Numbered from the stretch's first letter, positions 1-8,146 are shown. The stretch is DNA of 11,577 nt from Chloroflexota bacterium (GCA_011053085.1 DSBE01000396.1:1-11577); one strand, 5' to 3'. Numbers and translations: made by a program. The notes: generated by a model not told the origin, from the letters alone.

Positions 1-18
1 GGGGATCTGGTTCATTAA
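1..18 (+). CDS. possible 3' end of an upstream gene (partial)
   Basis: Reading from base 1 gives Gly-Asp-Leu-Val-His followed by TAA at 16-18. The last A of this stop is the first base of the next gene's ATG (TAATG). Such a one-base stop/start overlap is typical of translationally coupled genes in an operon, so a gene probably enters from the left and is co-transcribed with the oxidoreductase. Only five codons are visible, so the product cannot be named and the overlap could be chance. Confidence 0.35.
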   Translation, partial: GDLVH

Positions 19-1424
19 TGGCCCTCACGGCAGCCATCATCGGCAGTGGCATTGGCGGTCTGGCAGCGGGCATCCGCCTTGTGCGGCTTGGTTATCAGGT
101 CACCATCTATGAAACCTTACCGTATCCCGGCGGAAAAGCGGCAGGCGTTGCCTTAGAAGGACATGCCATTGACAGCGCCCCTACAGTGATTCGCATGCCG
201 CATTTATTGGCACAGGTGTTGAAAGCTGGTGGCAAGTCCTTAGCGGATATTGAACGTGCGACTTTGTTGCAAACGCATTATCGCATCTTTAAAACACCCA
301 ACCATTGGCTCGATATTGAGAATAATCGGGCAAACACAACCGATAATATCGCCCAATTTTCTTCCACAGATGCCAATCGTTATGAAGATTTTTTGGAACG
401 CGCTAATTTGCTATACCAGCAGTCTTTTGCCACTTCACCCGAGCAAAACAGTGAAAAGCCTTCGGTTTTTGCTTCTTTGAAACATAAAGCAGCATCCGCA
501 GTCTCCACTGGCTCTTTGATGCAGGAAGTCCAGTCGTACTTTTCTGATGACTTCATCCAGCAAGCTTTTTCCTTCTACCCGTTGTTCTACGGCCGCAATC
601 CATATGATGACAATCCCCAATCCTTGCTTCTCCATGCAATCGAACAGCAATGGGGCATTTTGTCGGTGAAGGATGGCTTGAAAACAATCATTGCTGAGAT
701 GGTGGAGGTATTCGATGATCTCGGCGGTAAAATTGTGTTAAATTCACCGGTTGAGCAAATTACGCTGGAAAAAAGAAAGGCTGTAAGCTTGCGCCTCTCC
801 TCTGGGTTGCCGAAAACATACGATGCCATCATCAGCAATTTAAGCCCTTATACAACCCAACAATTACTTGATCGATCATCAATGCCTCAAACGCCAAACC
901 GAAGGTTGAGCAGTTCTTTCTTTTTGCTGCACATCGTTCATGACGCCGCTGTCGATCATCTCTCCCTGCATAACATTCTGACTACACATACCTATAAAGA
1001 CACCATGCAATTATTATTCAGTAAACAGCGTTTACCGCCAGACCCATGGCTGTATCTTTACAATCCTGAAATTGGCAATGAATCATTGCGTTCCTTACTC
1101 GTTCTAACCCCTGTCCCTAACCTGACGGCAAAGATTGATTGGCACAAAGAAGTCTTCCCGTTTCGCGACACCATCGTGAGAAAAATGGAATCGTACCTGC
1201 CCGGTTTTTCCAACCACATCATCTATGAAAAAGCCACCACCCCGCTCCATTTCCGTGACCAATACGACCTGCCGGCTGGCAGTATCCTCTTCCCGCCGGT
1301 TAAGGCTGCTTATGACAACCTGTATTATGTCGGCGACAACACCTGGAACGGCCTGGGCATGATCGCCGCCCTCAGTTCTGCGGAACAAGTTGCGAAAGAA
1401 ATCGCGGTCCAGAATCCAATCTGA
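18..1424 (+). CDS. FAD-dependent phytoene desaturase-like oxidoreductase (CrtI/amine-oxidase superfamily)
   Basis: A 468-residue flavoprotein. The N-terminal Rossmann dinucleotide-binding motif is G9-S-G11-I-G13-G14 with the acidic residue E32 at the end of the second strand, the usual ligand of the FAD ribose. It is followed by a PGGK turn at 37-40. A DSAPTV segment near 52-57 matches the family's 'GPT' region. DAIISNLSP (about residue 270) resembles the family's VVSNA stretch, and the C-terminal LYYVGDNTWNGLGM with G439-D440 is the second FAD-contacting motif. The length is close to the 490-510 residues usual for CrtI-type carotenoid desaturases. These enzymes act at the membrane on polyprenyl substrates, but the exact substrate (phytoene, another carotenoid, or a non-carotenoid) cannot be read from the sequence. 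The ATG at 18 overlaps an upstream stop codon, and a weak GGGGA at 1-5 could serve as ribosome site. No other carotenoid gene is visible. The class is secure; the reaction is not. Confidence 0.85.
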   Translation: MALTAAIIGSGIGGLAAGIRLVRLGYQVTIYETLPYPGGKAAGVALEGHAIDSAPTVIRMPHLLAQVLKAGGKSLADIERATLLQTHYRIFKTPNHWLDIENNRANTTDNIAQFSSTDANRYEDFLERANLLYQQSFATSPEQNSEKPSVFASLKHKAASAVSTGSLMQEVQSYFSDDFIQQAFSFYPLFYGRNPYDDNPQSLLLHAIEQQWGILSVKDGLKTIIAEMVEVFDDLGGKIVLNSPVEQITLEKRKAVSLRLSSGLPKTYDAIISNLSPYTTQQLLDRSSMPQTPNRRLSSSFFLLHIVHDAAVDHLSLHNILTTHTYKDTMQLLFSKQRLPPDPWLYLYNPEIGNESLRSLLVLTPVPNLTAKIDWHKEVFPFRDTIVRKMESYLPGFSNHIIYEKATTPLHFRDQYDLPAGSILFPPVKAAYDNLYYVGDNTWNGLGMIAALSSAEQVAKEIAVQNPI

Positions 1425-1449
1425 AGCATCCAATAGAGAATGGTATAAT
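1421..1449 (+). promoter_or_regulatory. extended -10 promoter of glyQS
   Basis: A perfect TATAAT at 1444-1449 is preceded by TGG (1441-1443), giving an extended -10 element (TGnTATAAT). The -35 position (about 1421-1426, CTGAAG) is poor and overlaps the stop codon of the preceding gene, which an extended -10 can compensate for. Transcription would begin near 1456, about 59 nt before the glyQS start. Assignment is by consensus match only. Confidence 0.65.
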
Positions 1450-1458
1450 TTTTTGACT

Positions 1459-1482
1459 TCCTGCACCAGACAGGGTGTGGGA
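1459..1482 (+). promoter_or_regulatory. 5'-leader stem-loop of glyQS mRNA
   Basis: Bases 1459-1467 pair with 1474-1482 as a nine-pair stem (seven Watson-Crick pairs and two adjacent G-U pairs) around a six-base loop AGACAG. It lies immediately after the predicted transcription start and about 16 nt before the ribosome-binding site. No U-run follows, so it is not an intrinsic terminator. It could stabilise the 5' end of the mRNA or mark a small control element. It is far too small to be a T-box. Confidence 0.4.
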
Positions 1483-1498
1483 TTGTGATTCGATGTTG

Positions 1499-1504
1499 AA
1501 GGAG
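1499..1504 (+). promoter_or_regulatory. ribosome-binding site of glyQS
   Basis: AAGGAG lies 10 nt before the ATG at 1515. It decides between that start and the in-frame ATG at 1527, which would be 22 nt away. The bases that follow closely resemble those after the dnaG site. Confidence 0.75.
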
Positions 1505-1514
1505 CGAACGAGCA

Positions 1515-4514
1515 ATGAATGAAGCCATGAACTTCCAGAATATCATCCTCGAACTGCAGAGGTTTTGGGGATCCCACGGATGTATGATCGCCCAGCCTTA
1601 CTACACCCAGGTTGGGGCTGGCACCTATAATCCTGCCACCTATTTGCGGGTTTTGGGACCTGAACCCTGGAATGTTGGCTATGTAGAACCCTCAATCCGC
1701 CCCGATGATGGGCGCTACGGCGAAAATCCAAACCGCCTCCAGCAGCACTTTCAATTTCAAGTGATTTTAAAACCCGACCCCGGCAATCCGCAAGAACTAT
1801 ATCTTCAGTCATTACTCGCCATTGGCATTGATCCTGCCCATCACGACATCCGATTTGTGGAAGACAACTGGACTTCACCAGCGTTGGGCGCCTGGGGATT
1901 GGGTTGGGAAGTCTGGCTCGATGGCCAGGAGATAACCCAATTCACTTATTTTCAACAGGCAGGCGGTATTGTACTCGATCCGGTCTCGGTAGAAATTACC
2001 TATGGCCTTGAACGCATTGCTATGGCGCTGCAGAATGTCCGTAATTTCCGTGAGATTAACTTCAATGACCAGCGCACCTATGGAGACCTGTTCCTGCAGG
2101 GTGAAATCGAACACAGCACCTACTATTTTGACACAGCCAATGTAGATCATATCCGAAAAATGTATGACCTGTTTGAAGCCGAAGCAGATGTATGCCTTAA
2201 AAAGGGGTTGGTTTTGCCTGCCCATGACAATGTCCTCAAATGCAGTCACACCTTCAACATCCTCGACACCCGTGGTGCCATTGGTGTCACGGAACGGCAA
2301 CATTTCTTTGGTCGCATGCGCGACCTGTCACGCCGTGTGGCAGAAGCCTACCTGGCGCAACGCGAAAGTTTGGGATTTCCATGGCTCTCCTCATCGGTTT
2401 CCAAGCAAGAACAAAGCGTATCGCAAAGCCCGATCAATGACACCCAAACCTGTCAGTCGGCTGATTTCATCCTTGAGATTGGCACTGAAGAATTACCCGC
2501 TGAAGACCTGCGCTCTGCCCTGGCGCAAACCCAAACCCTGGCTGATGAGATGATGAGAAATGCCCGCCTTGGTTTCTCCTCGCTGAAAGTCGAAGGTACA
2601 CCGCGCAGGATCTTAATCCGTATCTCTGATTTGGCCGCCCAGCAGGAAGATGAAGAACTGCTGGTCAAAGGCCCGCCCGCCAAAGTCGCTTTTGACAACG
2701 ACGGCAAACCCACCAAAGCCGCCATCGGGTTTGCTCGCGGCAAAAATATTCCGATAGAATCACTCGAACCGCAGGAAATAGATGGCGGCGTGTATGCTGT
2801 GGCAACCATCCACCAAACCGGCAAACCCGCAGCAGAAGTTCTGCCGCCCCTGCTTGAAACCTTAATTGATAATATCAAATTTACCAAATCCATGCGCTGG
2901 AACGCCAGCAACAAGGCTTTTTCGAGGCCAGTACGCTGGCTGCTCTGTCTGCATGGTGAACAGGTCATGCCCTGTTCTTTTGCGGGCTGCCAATCAGCCC
3001 GCAGCACCCGCGGTTTGCGATTCAACCAGAACGAATACCAACAGGTATCAAGTACAAAAGATTATGATTCATTTATTCAAGCACAGGGTATCATTTTGGA
3101 TCCTGCCAAACGCAAAGAAACCATCCGGCAGCAAGTGACAGCCCTGCTTAATTCACTGGATGCCCTGCCGGAAATCGACAATGCTTTGCTTGAGGAAGTC
3201 ACTAACCTGGTGGAAAAACCCACCGCCTTCATCGGCAGATTCGAAGAAGCCTCGCTGGCACTCCCGCCTGAGGTATTAGTCTCTGTGATGAAGAAACACC
3301 AGCGCTATTTCCCGGTGAAAGACGGCGGCAAACGCCTTATGAATGCCTTCATCGCCGTACGCAACGGCAGCGATGAAAACATCGCCTCGGTGGTCGATGG
3401 CAATGAACAGGTCGTTCGTGCGCGCTTTGCCGATGCTGCCTTCTTCATTACAGAAGACCGTAAGAAACCACTGGAAGCCTATCTGCCCGCACTCGAAAAG
3501 TTAACCTTCCAACTCAAGTTAGGCTCCATGCTTGATAAAACACACCGCATCGAATCGATCGCCGAAGCCCTGATTGCACATATTCCTGGGGCTGAGACGC
3601 ATAGAGAGGTCATTCAACGCGCTTCTCACCTTTGCAAAGCCGACCTGGTAACCCAGATGGTGATTGAAATGACCTCGCTGCAAGGCATCATAGGACGCTA
3701 CTACGCCCTCCATTCTGGTGAAACAGAAGAGGTGGCGACTGCCATCTACGAGCACTACCTGCCAACCAGTCAGGGCGGCGAGGTTGCGGGAAGCATTGCC
3801 GGTAAAGTGATTGGACTTGCTAACAGGCTCGATTCGCTGGTGGGGTTGTTCGCCGCTGGCCTGGCCCCCACTGGAACCAAAGACCCCTTTGCACTGCGGC
3901 GCTCCGCCATCACCCTGATCCAGACCTTGATCGAAACAGATACATCGCTGGATGTGAGCAAAGGCATTGACATTGCAGCCAGCAGGCAGCCAATCGAAGT
4001 AACGGTCGCAGTCAAAGACCAGCTGGCTGGGTTCATTGAAGGAAGATTGAAAAACTACCTGCTTGAGGCCGGCATTCGTTACGATGTAGTCGACAGCATC
4101 CTTGCCGTACAAGCAAATGATCCAGCTGGCGCTTATCAATCCTGCCTTTCCCTCGCCCGTTGGACATCTCATGACAACTGGCAAGAGGTCCTGCCAGCCT
4201 ATTCCCGATGTGTACGTATCACCCGCGGTATCAGCGAAGTATTCAATCTGGATGAAACCAGGTTGGTGGAAATGGCAGAACACCAACTGTTTGCCTCTCT
4301 ACAGCAGGCCGAAAAGGTTGTAACCGAACAACCCACCGTCGATGTCTTTTTTACCGCTCTTGTGGCAATGGTTCCTCGCATCAACCAGTTTTTCGACAGC
4401 GTGCTGGTAATGGACGAAGACATGACTATCCGCAGCAATCGCCTGGCTTTATTGCAGCGTATCAGCAGCCTGACTGAAAACATCATGGACCTTTCTTATA
4501 TGGAGGGTTTTTAA
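1515..4514 (+). CDS. glyQS: fused glycyl-tRNA synthetase, alpha and beta chains in one polypeptide
   Basis: Charges tRNA-Gly with glycine using ATP in the cytoplasm. Most bacteria with this bacterial-type enzyme make separate alpha (GlyQ) and beta (GlyS) chains; here one 999-residue protein holds both. Residues about 7-291 are the GlyQ catalytic class II core, with VGAGT (33-37), [11 protein letters not shown] (66-76), [21 protein letters not shown] (114-134), TQFTYFQQ (141-148) and the ITYGLER motif 3 (161-167). A Ser/Gln-rich linker, roughly 292-316, shows no domain character. GlyS begins at about 317 with [11 protein letters not shown]. It continues through [16 protein letters not shown], an HD-like region ending in [10 protein letters not shown], and DPFALRR (about 790-796). 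The C-terminal helical anticodon-binding region includes [14 protein letters not shown]. Each half has about its normal length, so neither is truncated. Fused forms are known in chlamydiae and some other phyla. The start at 1515 is set by AAGGAG. dnaG follows after 73 bp. Confidence 0.97.
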   Translation: MNEAMNFQNIILELQRFWGSHGCMIAQPYYTQVGAGTYNPATYLRVLGPEPWNVGYVEPSIRPDDGRYGENPNRLQQHFQFQVILKPDPGNPQELYLQSLLAIGIDPAHHDIRFVEDNWTSPALGAWGLGWEVWLDGQEITQFTYFQQAGGIVLDPVSVEITYGLERIAMALQNVRNFREINFNDQRTYGDLFLQGEIEHSTYYFDTANVDHIRKMYDLFEAEADVCLKKGLVLPAHDNVLKCSHTFNILDTRGAIGVTERQHFFGRMRDLSRRVAEAYLAQRESLGFPWLSSSVSKQEQSVSQSPINDTQTCQSADFILEIGTEELPAEDLRSALAQTQTLADEMMRNARLGFSSLKVEGTPRRILIRISDLAAQQEDEELLVKGPPAKVAFDNDGKPTKAAIGFARGKNIPIESLEPQEIDGGVYAVATIHQTGKPAAEVLPPLLETLIDNIKFTKSMRWNASNKAFSRPVRWLLCLHGEQVMPCSFAGCQSARSTRGLRFNQNEYQQVSSTKDYDSFIQAQGIILDPAKRKETIRQQVTALLNSLDALPEIDNALLEEVTNLVEKPTAFIGRFEEASLALPPEVLVSVMKKHQRYFPVKDGGKRLMNAFIAVRNGSDENIASVVDGNEQVVRARFADAAFFITEDRKKPLEAYLPALEKLTFQLKLGSMLDKTHRIESIAEALIAHIPGAETHREVIQRASHLCKADLVTQMVIEMTSLQGIIGRYYALHSGETEEVATAIYEHYLPTSQGGEVAGSIAGKVIGLANRLDSLVGLFAAGLAPTGTKDPFALRRSAITLIQTLIETDTSLDVSKGIDIAASRQPIEVTVAVKDQLAGFIEGRLKNYLLEAGIRYDVVDSILAVQANDPAGAYQSCLSLARWTSHDNWQEVLPAYSRCVRITRGISEVFNLDETRLVEMAEHQLFASLQQAEKVVTEQPTVDVFFTALVAMVPRINQFFDSVLVMDEDMTIRSNRLALLQRISSLTENIMDLSYMEGF

Positions 4515-4520
4515 GAGATT

Positions 4521-4549
4521 TTCTGTTTATGGGGCAATTCGATTACAAT
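4521..4549 (+). promoter_or_regulatory. probable dnaG promoter
   Basis: TACAAT at 4544-4549 matches the -10 consensus at five of six positions and lies 38 nt before the dnaG ATG. With a 17-nt spacer the -35 would be TTCTGT (4521-4526), a weak match, so the promoter may need an activator or be modest in strength. The -10 lies inside a perfect inverted repeat at 4538-4553. Confidence 0.45.
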
Positions 4550-4553
4550 CGAA
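4538..4553. promoter_or_regulatory. inverted repeat over the dnaG -10 element (candidate operator)
   Basis: TTCGATT-AC-AATCGAA is a perfect inverted repeat with seven-base arms and a two-base centre. It completely covers the TACAAT -10 hexamer. A dimeric repressor bound here would block RNA polymerase. With a two-base loop it is unlikely to form an RNA hairpin, so a DNA operator is the more natural reading. No known regulator is assigned. Confidence 0.4.
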
Positions 4554-4568
4554 ATAAACCGTTCACCC

Positions 4569-4575
4569 AAAGGAG
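4569..4575 (+). promoter_or_regulatory. ribosome-binding site of dnaG
   Basis: AAAGGAG ends 12 nt before the ATG at 4588. This is slightly long spacing, but there is no better in-frame start. Confidence 0.65.
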
Positions 4576-4587
4576 CCAACCGAGTAG

Positions 4588-6498
4588 ATGAGCACCGTTG
4601 ATGAGATCAAAGATCGACTGAACATTGTCGATGTCATATCCGAGAACGTCAAATTACGGCGTTCTGGCTCTTCCTATTCCGGCTTCTGCCCGTTCCACGA
4701 TAACAAACGCACCCCGGCTCTGGCAGTCTTCGCTGAAACCGGCACCTGGCATTGTTTTGGCTGCGGCGAAGGCGGTGATGTTTTCTCCTACCTGATGAAG
4801 CGTGAAGGCTGGGATTTTCGTGAAACCCTCGAATATCTTGCCAAACGCACCGGTGTGCAGCTTGAACCCCCAACACCCCAACAAAAAGAACAACAGGAAG
4901 TGTATGCCAACCAGCGAGATCTGCTGGAAGCAGCGGTTTTGTACTTCCAACATGCTTTGTTGAACACCAATGAGGGTGCCCAGGCAAAGGCTTACCTCAC
5001 CGAACGAGGCGTGTCTGACCAAACCATTCAGCAATTCGGCCTGGGATATGCCCCTGATGCCTGGGACGGCCTTATGACCCACTTCAAGAACCAGGGATAC
5101 GATCTGGAGACCTTGCAGGAAGTCGGGTTGGTGACCTACAACCAGGACCGCGGCAGCCATTATGATCGTTTCCGCAACCGTCTCATGTTTCCCATTCGCG
5201 ATGCCCGCGGCAGAATGACCGGCTTTGGCGCCCGCACGCTTGATCCGGAAGGCATCCCCAAATACCTGAATTCACCGCAAACTGACCTGTTCAACAAAGG
5301 TAATCTGCTGTATGGTCTCGACCTTGCACGCCGCGCTATCCGCGAAAAAGACCAGGTTGTGATCGTGGAAGGTTACCTGGATGTCATTGTTCCTTTCCAG
5401 GCGGGCTTTGAAAACATTGTCTCGCCCATGGGAACTGCCCTCAGCCCGCATCATCTGCGCGTACTGAAAAATATGACCCAGAATATCGTGCTTGCCCTTG
5501 ACCCGGATGCCGCTGGAGAAAAAGCCACCTTGCGCGGTCTGGATGTCGCCCGTGAAACCCTCGACCATGAACAGGAAATGGTCTTTGATGCACGTGGATT
5601 ATTGCGTTATGAAGCCCGTCTGCAAGCCGATATCCGCGTGGTGCAGCTGCCAGAAGGGCTTGACCCGGATGAAATCATCCTTCGCAACCCTGAAGAGTGG
5701 CAGCAGTTGATTGAAAAAGCCAGGCCGATTGTCATTCATGTGATGGAAACGCTGGCAAGCGAACAAGACATCACAGACCCAAAAATTAAAGGAAAAATCG
5801 CCGCCCAGGTGCTGCCGCTCATCGAAGATGTCGCCAACCCGGTTGAACGCGAAGATTACCGCCAGCGCCTCGCGCGGTTATTGCAGGTAGATGAACGTTC
5901 CCTGATCTCAACTGCCCCGCCAACCCAAAGCCGCACACGCTGGTCGCGACGCCAGCCTTCACCCTCGCAAGTGGTGGCTTCCAAACAAGAACCATCAAAA
6001 AAAGACGACACACTACCCAATCAACTGGAGAAGCACAGCCTGCAGTTGTTGCTGCGTAACCCCGAAGCATTGATTCAATTGGATCGCTGGCTGCAAACCC
6101 ATCACCTCCCACGCCTTTCGCCCGATGATTTCCACGAGATCATTCATCAGCGCATCGCCGATCTAATCCAACGGTCGTTGGTGCAGGACGAAATAGAACC
6201 CGACCTCTTTATCGAGAATGAATTGGAAGAGGACGAAGTGCTGCAGCCTGTTGTCGCAGCCATGATGGTTGAGTTCAGCCTTGGTGAACCCTCACCAAGG
6301 CAACTTCTGACCAATCTGATCAGAACCTTCACCCGTTTACGCATGTACTACAGCACCCAATACCTGAATCAACTCAAATTCTTGATGCAAGAGGTAGAAA
6401 ATACTGAAAATTATAAAGATTTTCAGCAGACACTGTTGCAAGAAACGGTAAAAAAGAGTCGTCTTGACAAAGCTTTTCGCGAAAATATCATCATCTAA
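4588..6498 (+). CDS. dnaG: DNA primase DnaG
   Basis: Synthesises short RNA primers at the replication fork, with the DnaB helicase as partner. The 636-residue length is normal. The N-terminal CHC2 zinc-binding domain has C34, H37, C56 and C59 (CPFH...CFGC). The RNA polymerase core and Toprim domain show YLNSPQTDLFNKG (227-238) and LYGL (241-244). The metal-binding acids are E261 in VIVEGYLDV and the D305-P-D307 pair in LALDPDAAGE, where E. coli has DGD. Between this pair and the LPEGLDPDE strand (354-362) there is an extra segment of roughly 20-25 residues (about 325-347) that E. coli-type primases lack. A low-complexity Ser/Gln/Lys-rich linker (about 441-478) leads to a diverged C-terminal helical region (about 480-636), expected to contact the helicase. 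The gene lies between glyQS and rpoD, as expected for this macromolecular-synthesis cluster. rpoD follows after 103 bp. Confidence 0.97.
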   Translation: MSTVDEIKDRLNIVDVISENVKLRRSGSSYSGFCPFHDNKRTPALAVFAETGTWHCFGCGEGGDVFSYLMKREGWDFRETLEYLAKRTGVQLEPPTPQQKEQQEVYANQRDLLEAAVLYFQHALLNTNEGAQAKAYLTERGVSDQTIQQFGLGYAPDAWDGLMTHFKNQGYDLETLQEVGLVTYNQDRGSHYDRFRNRLMFPIRDARGRMTGFGARTLDPEGIPKYLNSPQTDLFNKGNLLYGLDLARRAIREKDQVVIVEGYLDVIVPFQAGFENIVSPMGTALSPHHLRVLKNMTQNIVLALDPDAAGEKATLRGLDVARETLDHEQEMVFDARGLLRYEARLQADIRVVQLPEGLDPDEIILRNPEEWQQLIEKARPIVIHVMETLASEQDITDPKIKGKIAAQVLPLIEDVANPVEREDYRQRLARLLQVDERSLISTAPPTQSRTRWSRRQPSPSQVVASKQEPSKKDDTLPNQLEKHSLQLLLRNPEALIQLDRWLQTHHLPRLSPDDFHEIIHQRIADLIQRSLVQDEIEPDLFIENELEEDEVLQPVVAAMMVEFSLGEPSPRQLLTNLIRTFTRLRMYYSTQYLNQLKFLMQEVENTENYKDFQQTLLQETVKKSRLDKAFRENIII

Positions 6499-6510
6499 TC
6501 CGGTGTAGTG

Positions 6511-6519
6511 TGGTATAGT
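6511..6519 (+). promoter_or_regulatory. extended -10 promoter of rpoD
   Basis: TATAGT at 6514-6519 is preceded by TGG (6511-6513), matching the extended -10 before glyQS at eight of nine positions. The -35 position (about 6491-6496, TCATCT) is poor and overlaps the end of dnaG. Transcription would start near 6526, giving a leader of about 75 nt. Confidence 0.55.
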
Positions 6520-6525
6520 ATTACC

Positions 6526-6540
6526 ATTGTCTGCAACAAT
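6526..6540. promoter_or_regulatory. inverted repeat at the predicted rpoD transcription start
   Basis: ATTGT-CTGCA-ACAAT has perfect five-base arms and a five-base spacer. It begins seven bases after the -10 element, at the expected +1. It could be an operator or a small hairpin at the 5' end of the mRNA. A second, weaker pair (ACCCT 6553-6557 with AGGGT 6564-6568) follows in the same leader. Arms this short occur by chance, so confidence is low. Confidence 0.3.
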
Positions 6541-6590
6541 AATTCTTTCAACACCCTGTTCCGAGGGTATATTCCTGTTGACATAGTTCT

Positions 6591-6595
6591 GGGAG
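6591..6595 (+). promoter_or_regulatory. ribosome-binding site that decides the rpoD start
   Basis: GGGAG lies 6 nt before GTG at 6602 but 15 nt before the in-frame ATG at 6611. The GTG is therefore preferred. The alternative would remove only three residues. Confidence 0.6.
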
Positions 6596-6601
6596 AAGAC
6601 C

Positions 6602-8146
6602 GTGGTAGAAATGGACCCTGATTCCAATTCCTTTGATTTACCTGATGAGGAAGAAGATGAAACCGAAGAGGATGACTCCTTAGAAACTGAAGAGGATGAT
6701 TCAGACGACAGCAATGATAATCCCATTGATATATTAAACCGTGCACAGGTAAGCCGTATGGGGGTGTCTGACGACCCGGTGCGGCTATATCTGCGCGAAA
6801 TTGGTTTGATCCCCCTGCTGAGCGCCGAGAGCGAATTCCAGCTTTCGGCACAGTTCGCGGTTGGAAAAAAAATTGACGAATGGAAAGTCAATCACCAATC
6901 GCAAAAAGAACATGTAAACCGCGATTTTTTTGTTCAACAGATCAACAATTTGGTTGAGCAGCTCACATTGTTTCAAGAAACCTTCGCAGAGTTGGGTGAT
7001 CAGATACCAGCAGAACCGGTAGATATTACCCAGGTTGTTGAAGAAGCACAGGCATTGCGCGAAGGTTGGGCGCAGGAAGCAGGCTCATACCTGCGCGATT
7101 ACTATGCTGAATATATTTGGAACCGGATCGATGGCGAAGATGAGCGCCTCGACGCCATCATCAAAAGCCTGTACCAGACATATTTGCTGCTCTATACACT
7201 GCCCGTGAAAACTTCCAGCACGGTAAAACGTACACTGATTAAGAAAAAACCTCTCGAAGTGGATGAGCTCATCAACACGCTGCCAAAATCGATAGATGAT
7301 CTCGCTTTCGAGGTCGACATACTACTCACGCTACGCGAAGATGCCAGCAACATCATCATCCGTTCCAATCTGCGCCTGGTGGTCAGCATCGCTAAGCGTT
7401 ACACTGGCCGTGGAATCAGCTTTCTCGATCTCATCCAGGAAGGCAATATCGGCCTTCTTCGCGCAGTCGACAAGTTCGACCCGACCCGCGGTTTCAAATT
7501 CAGCACCTATGCCACCTGGTGGATTCGCCAATCCATCAGTCGTCATATCGCCGAACAAGCCCGCACCATCCGCATTCCGGTCCACCTGTTCGAAGCCATC
7601 ACCCGTTTAATGCGCGTCCAGCGAAAATTGATTCAGGATTTAGGCAGAGAACCCTCATTCGAGGAGCTGGCGGTGAACTCAGACCTGATGGCAGAGGAAG
7701 ATGTTCAACGCATTAATGACGCCACCGACAAAGGCGAGAAAGTCACCGATCCTGCTTTGCTGCAACGCTGGCAGGCAGCCAGTATCAAAGTACAGCGTAT
7801 TTTGCAATCCGCTGACGATACCATCTCACTCGACCGGCCGGTCGGTGATGAGGAAAATAACGAACTGGGCGATTTCATTGAAGATGACGATGCCCTCGAA
7901 CCCATGGATGCTGCTGCCAAAGAAATCCTCAAAGAACAAGTGCAGGCAGCCCTGTCAGTTTTGTCAGATCGCGAGCGTCAGGTTCTTGAACTTCGCTTTG
8001 GTTTGATCGACGGCAAAGACCACACTCTCGAAGAAGTCAGCCGTTACTTCAACGTAACCCGCGAGCGTATCCGCCAGATTGAAGCCAAAGCACTACGCAA
8101 GTTGCGCCACCCAACCCGCAGTCATCACTTGCGCGAATACATGTGA
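6602..8146 (+). CDS. rpoD: principal sigma-70-family RNA polymerase sigma factor (RpoD/SigA)
   Basis: Directs RNA polymerase core to housekeeping promoters. The 514-residue protein begins with a strongly acidic stretch (about 15-39, nearly all Asp, Glu and Ser) instead of a recognisable region 1.1. Region 1.2 is at about 57-88 ([12 protein letters not shown]). A poorly conserved segment (about 89-243) separates it from region 2. Region 2 (about 244-328) has [42 protein letters not shown] and the promoter -10 recognition helix. Region 3 (about 329-425) has [11 protein letters not shown] and [10 protein letters not shown], with an extra 20-25 residues between them compared with standard SigA. 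Region 4 (about 445-510) has [15 protein letters not shown] and the helix-turn-helix [29 protein letters not shown], which reads the -35. All core motifs are intact, so it should be a working primary sigma. The start is GTG at 6602. The location after dnaG supports the primary-sigma assignment over an alternative sigma. Confidence 0.96.
   Translation: MVEMDPDSNSFDLPDEEEDETEEDDSLETEEDDSDDSNDNPIDILNRAQVSRMGVSDDPVRLYLREIGLIPLLSAESEFQLSAQFAVGKKIDEWKVNHQSQKEHVNRDFFVQQINNLVEQLTLFQETFAELGDQIPAEPVDITQVVEEAQALREGWAQEAGSYLRDYYAEYIWNRIDGEDERLDAIIKSLYQTYLLLYTLPVKTSSTVKRTLIKKKPLEVDELINTLPKSIDDLAFEVDILLTLREDASNIIIRSNLRLVVSIAKRYTGRGISFLDLIQEGNIGLLRAVDKFDPTRGFKFSTYATWWIRQSISRHIAEQARTIRIPVHLFEAITRLMRVQRKLIQDLGREPSFEELAVNSDLMAEEDVQRINDATDKGEKVTDPALLQRWQAASIKVQRILQSADDTISLDRPVGDEENNELGDFIEDDDALEPMDAAAKEILKEQVQAALSVLSDRERQVLELRFGLIDGKDHTLEEVSRYFNVTRERIRQIEAKALRKLRHPTRSHHLREYM

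Noticed and set aside
1453..1486. TTGACT at 1453-1458 as a -35 for glyQS.
   Set aside because: The bases 16-19 nt downstream contain no TATAAT-like hexamer, while a strong extended -10 lies just upstream.
3519..4286. Long minus-strand open frame (255 codons) opposite glyQS.
   Set aside because: It is antisense to the conserved GlyS coding sequence, its translation has no recognisable motif, and it has no supporting start signals: a shadow frame.
6578..6606. Perfect TTGACA at 6578-6583 in the rpoD leader as a -35 element.
   Set aside because: No acceptable -10 lies 16-19 nt downstream; that position falls on the ribosome-site/start-codon region (CGTGGTAG). Probably chance.
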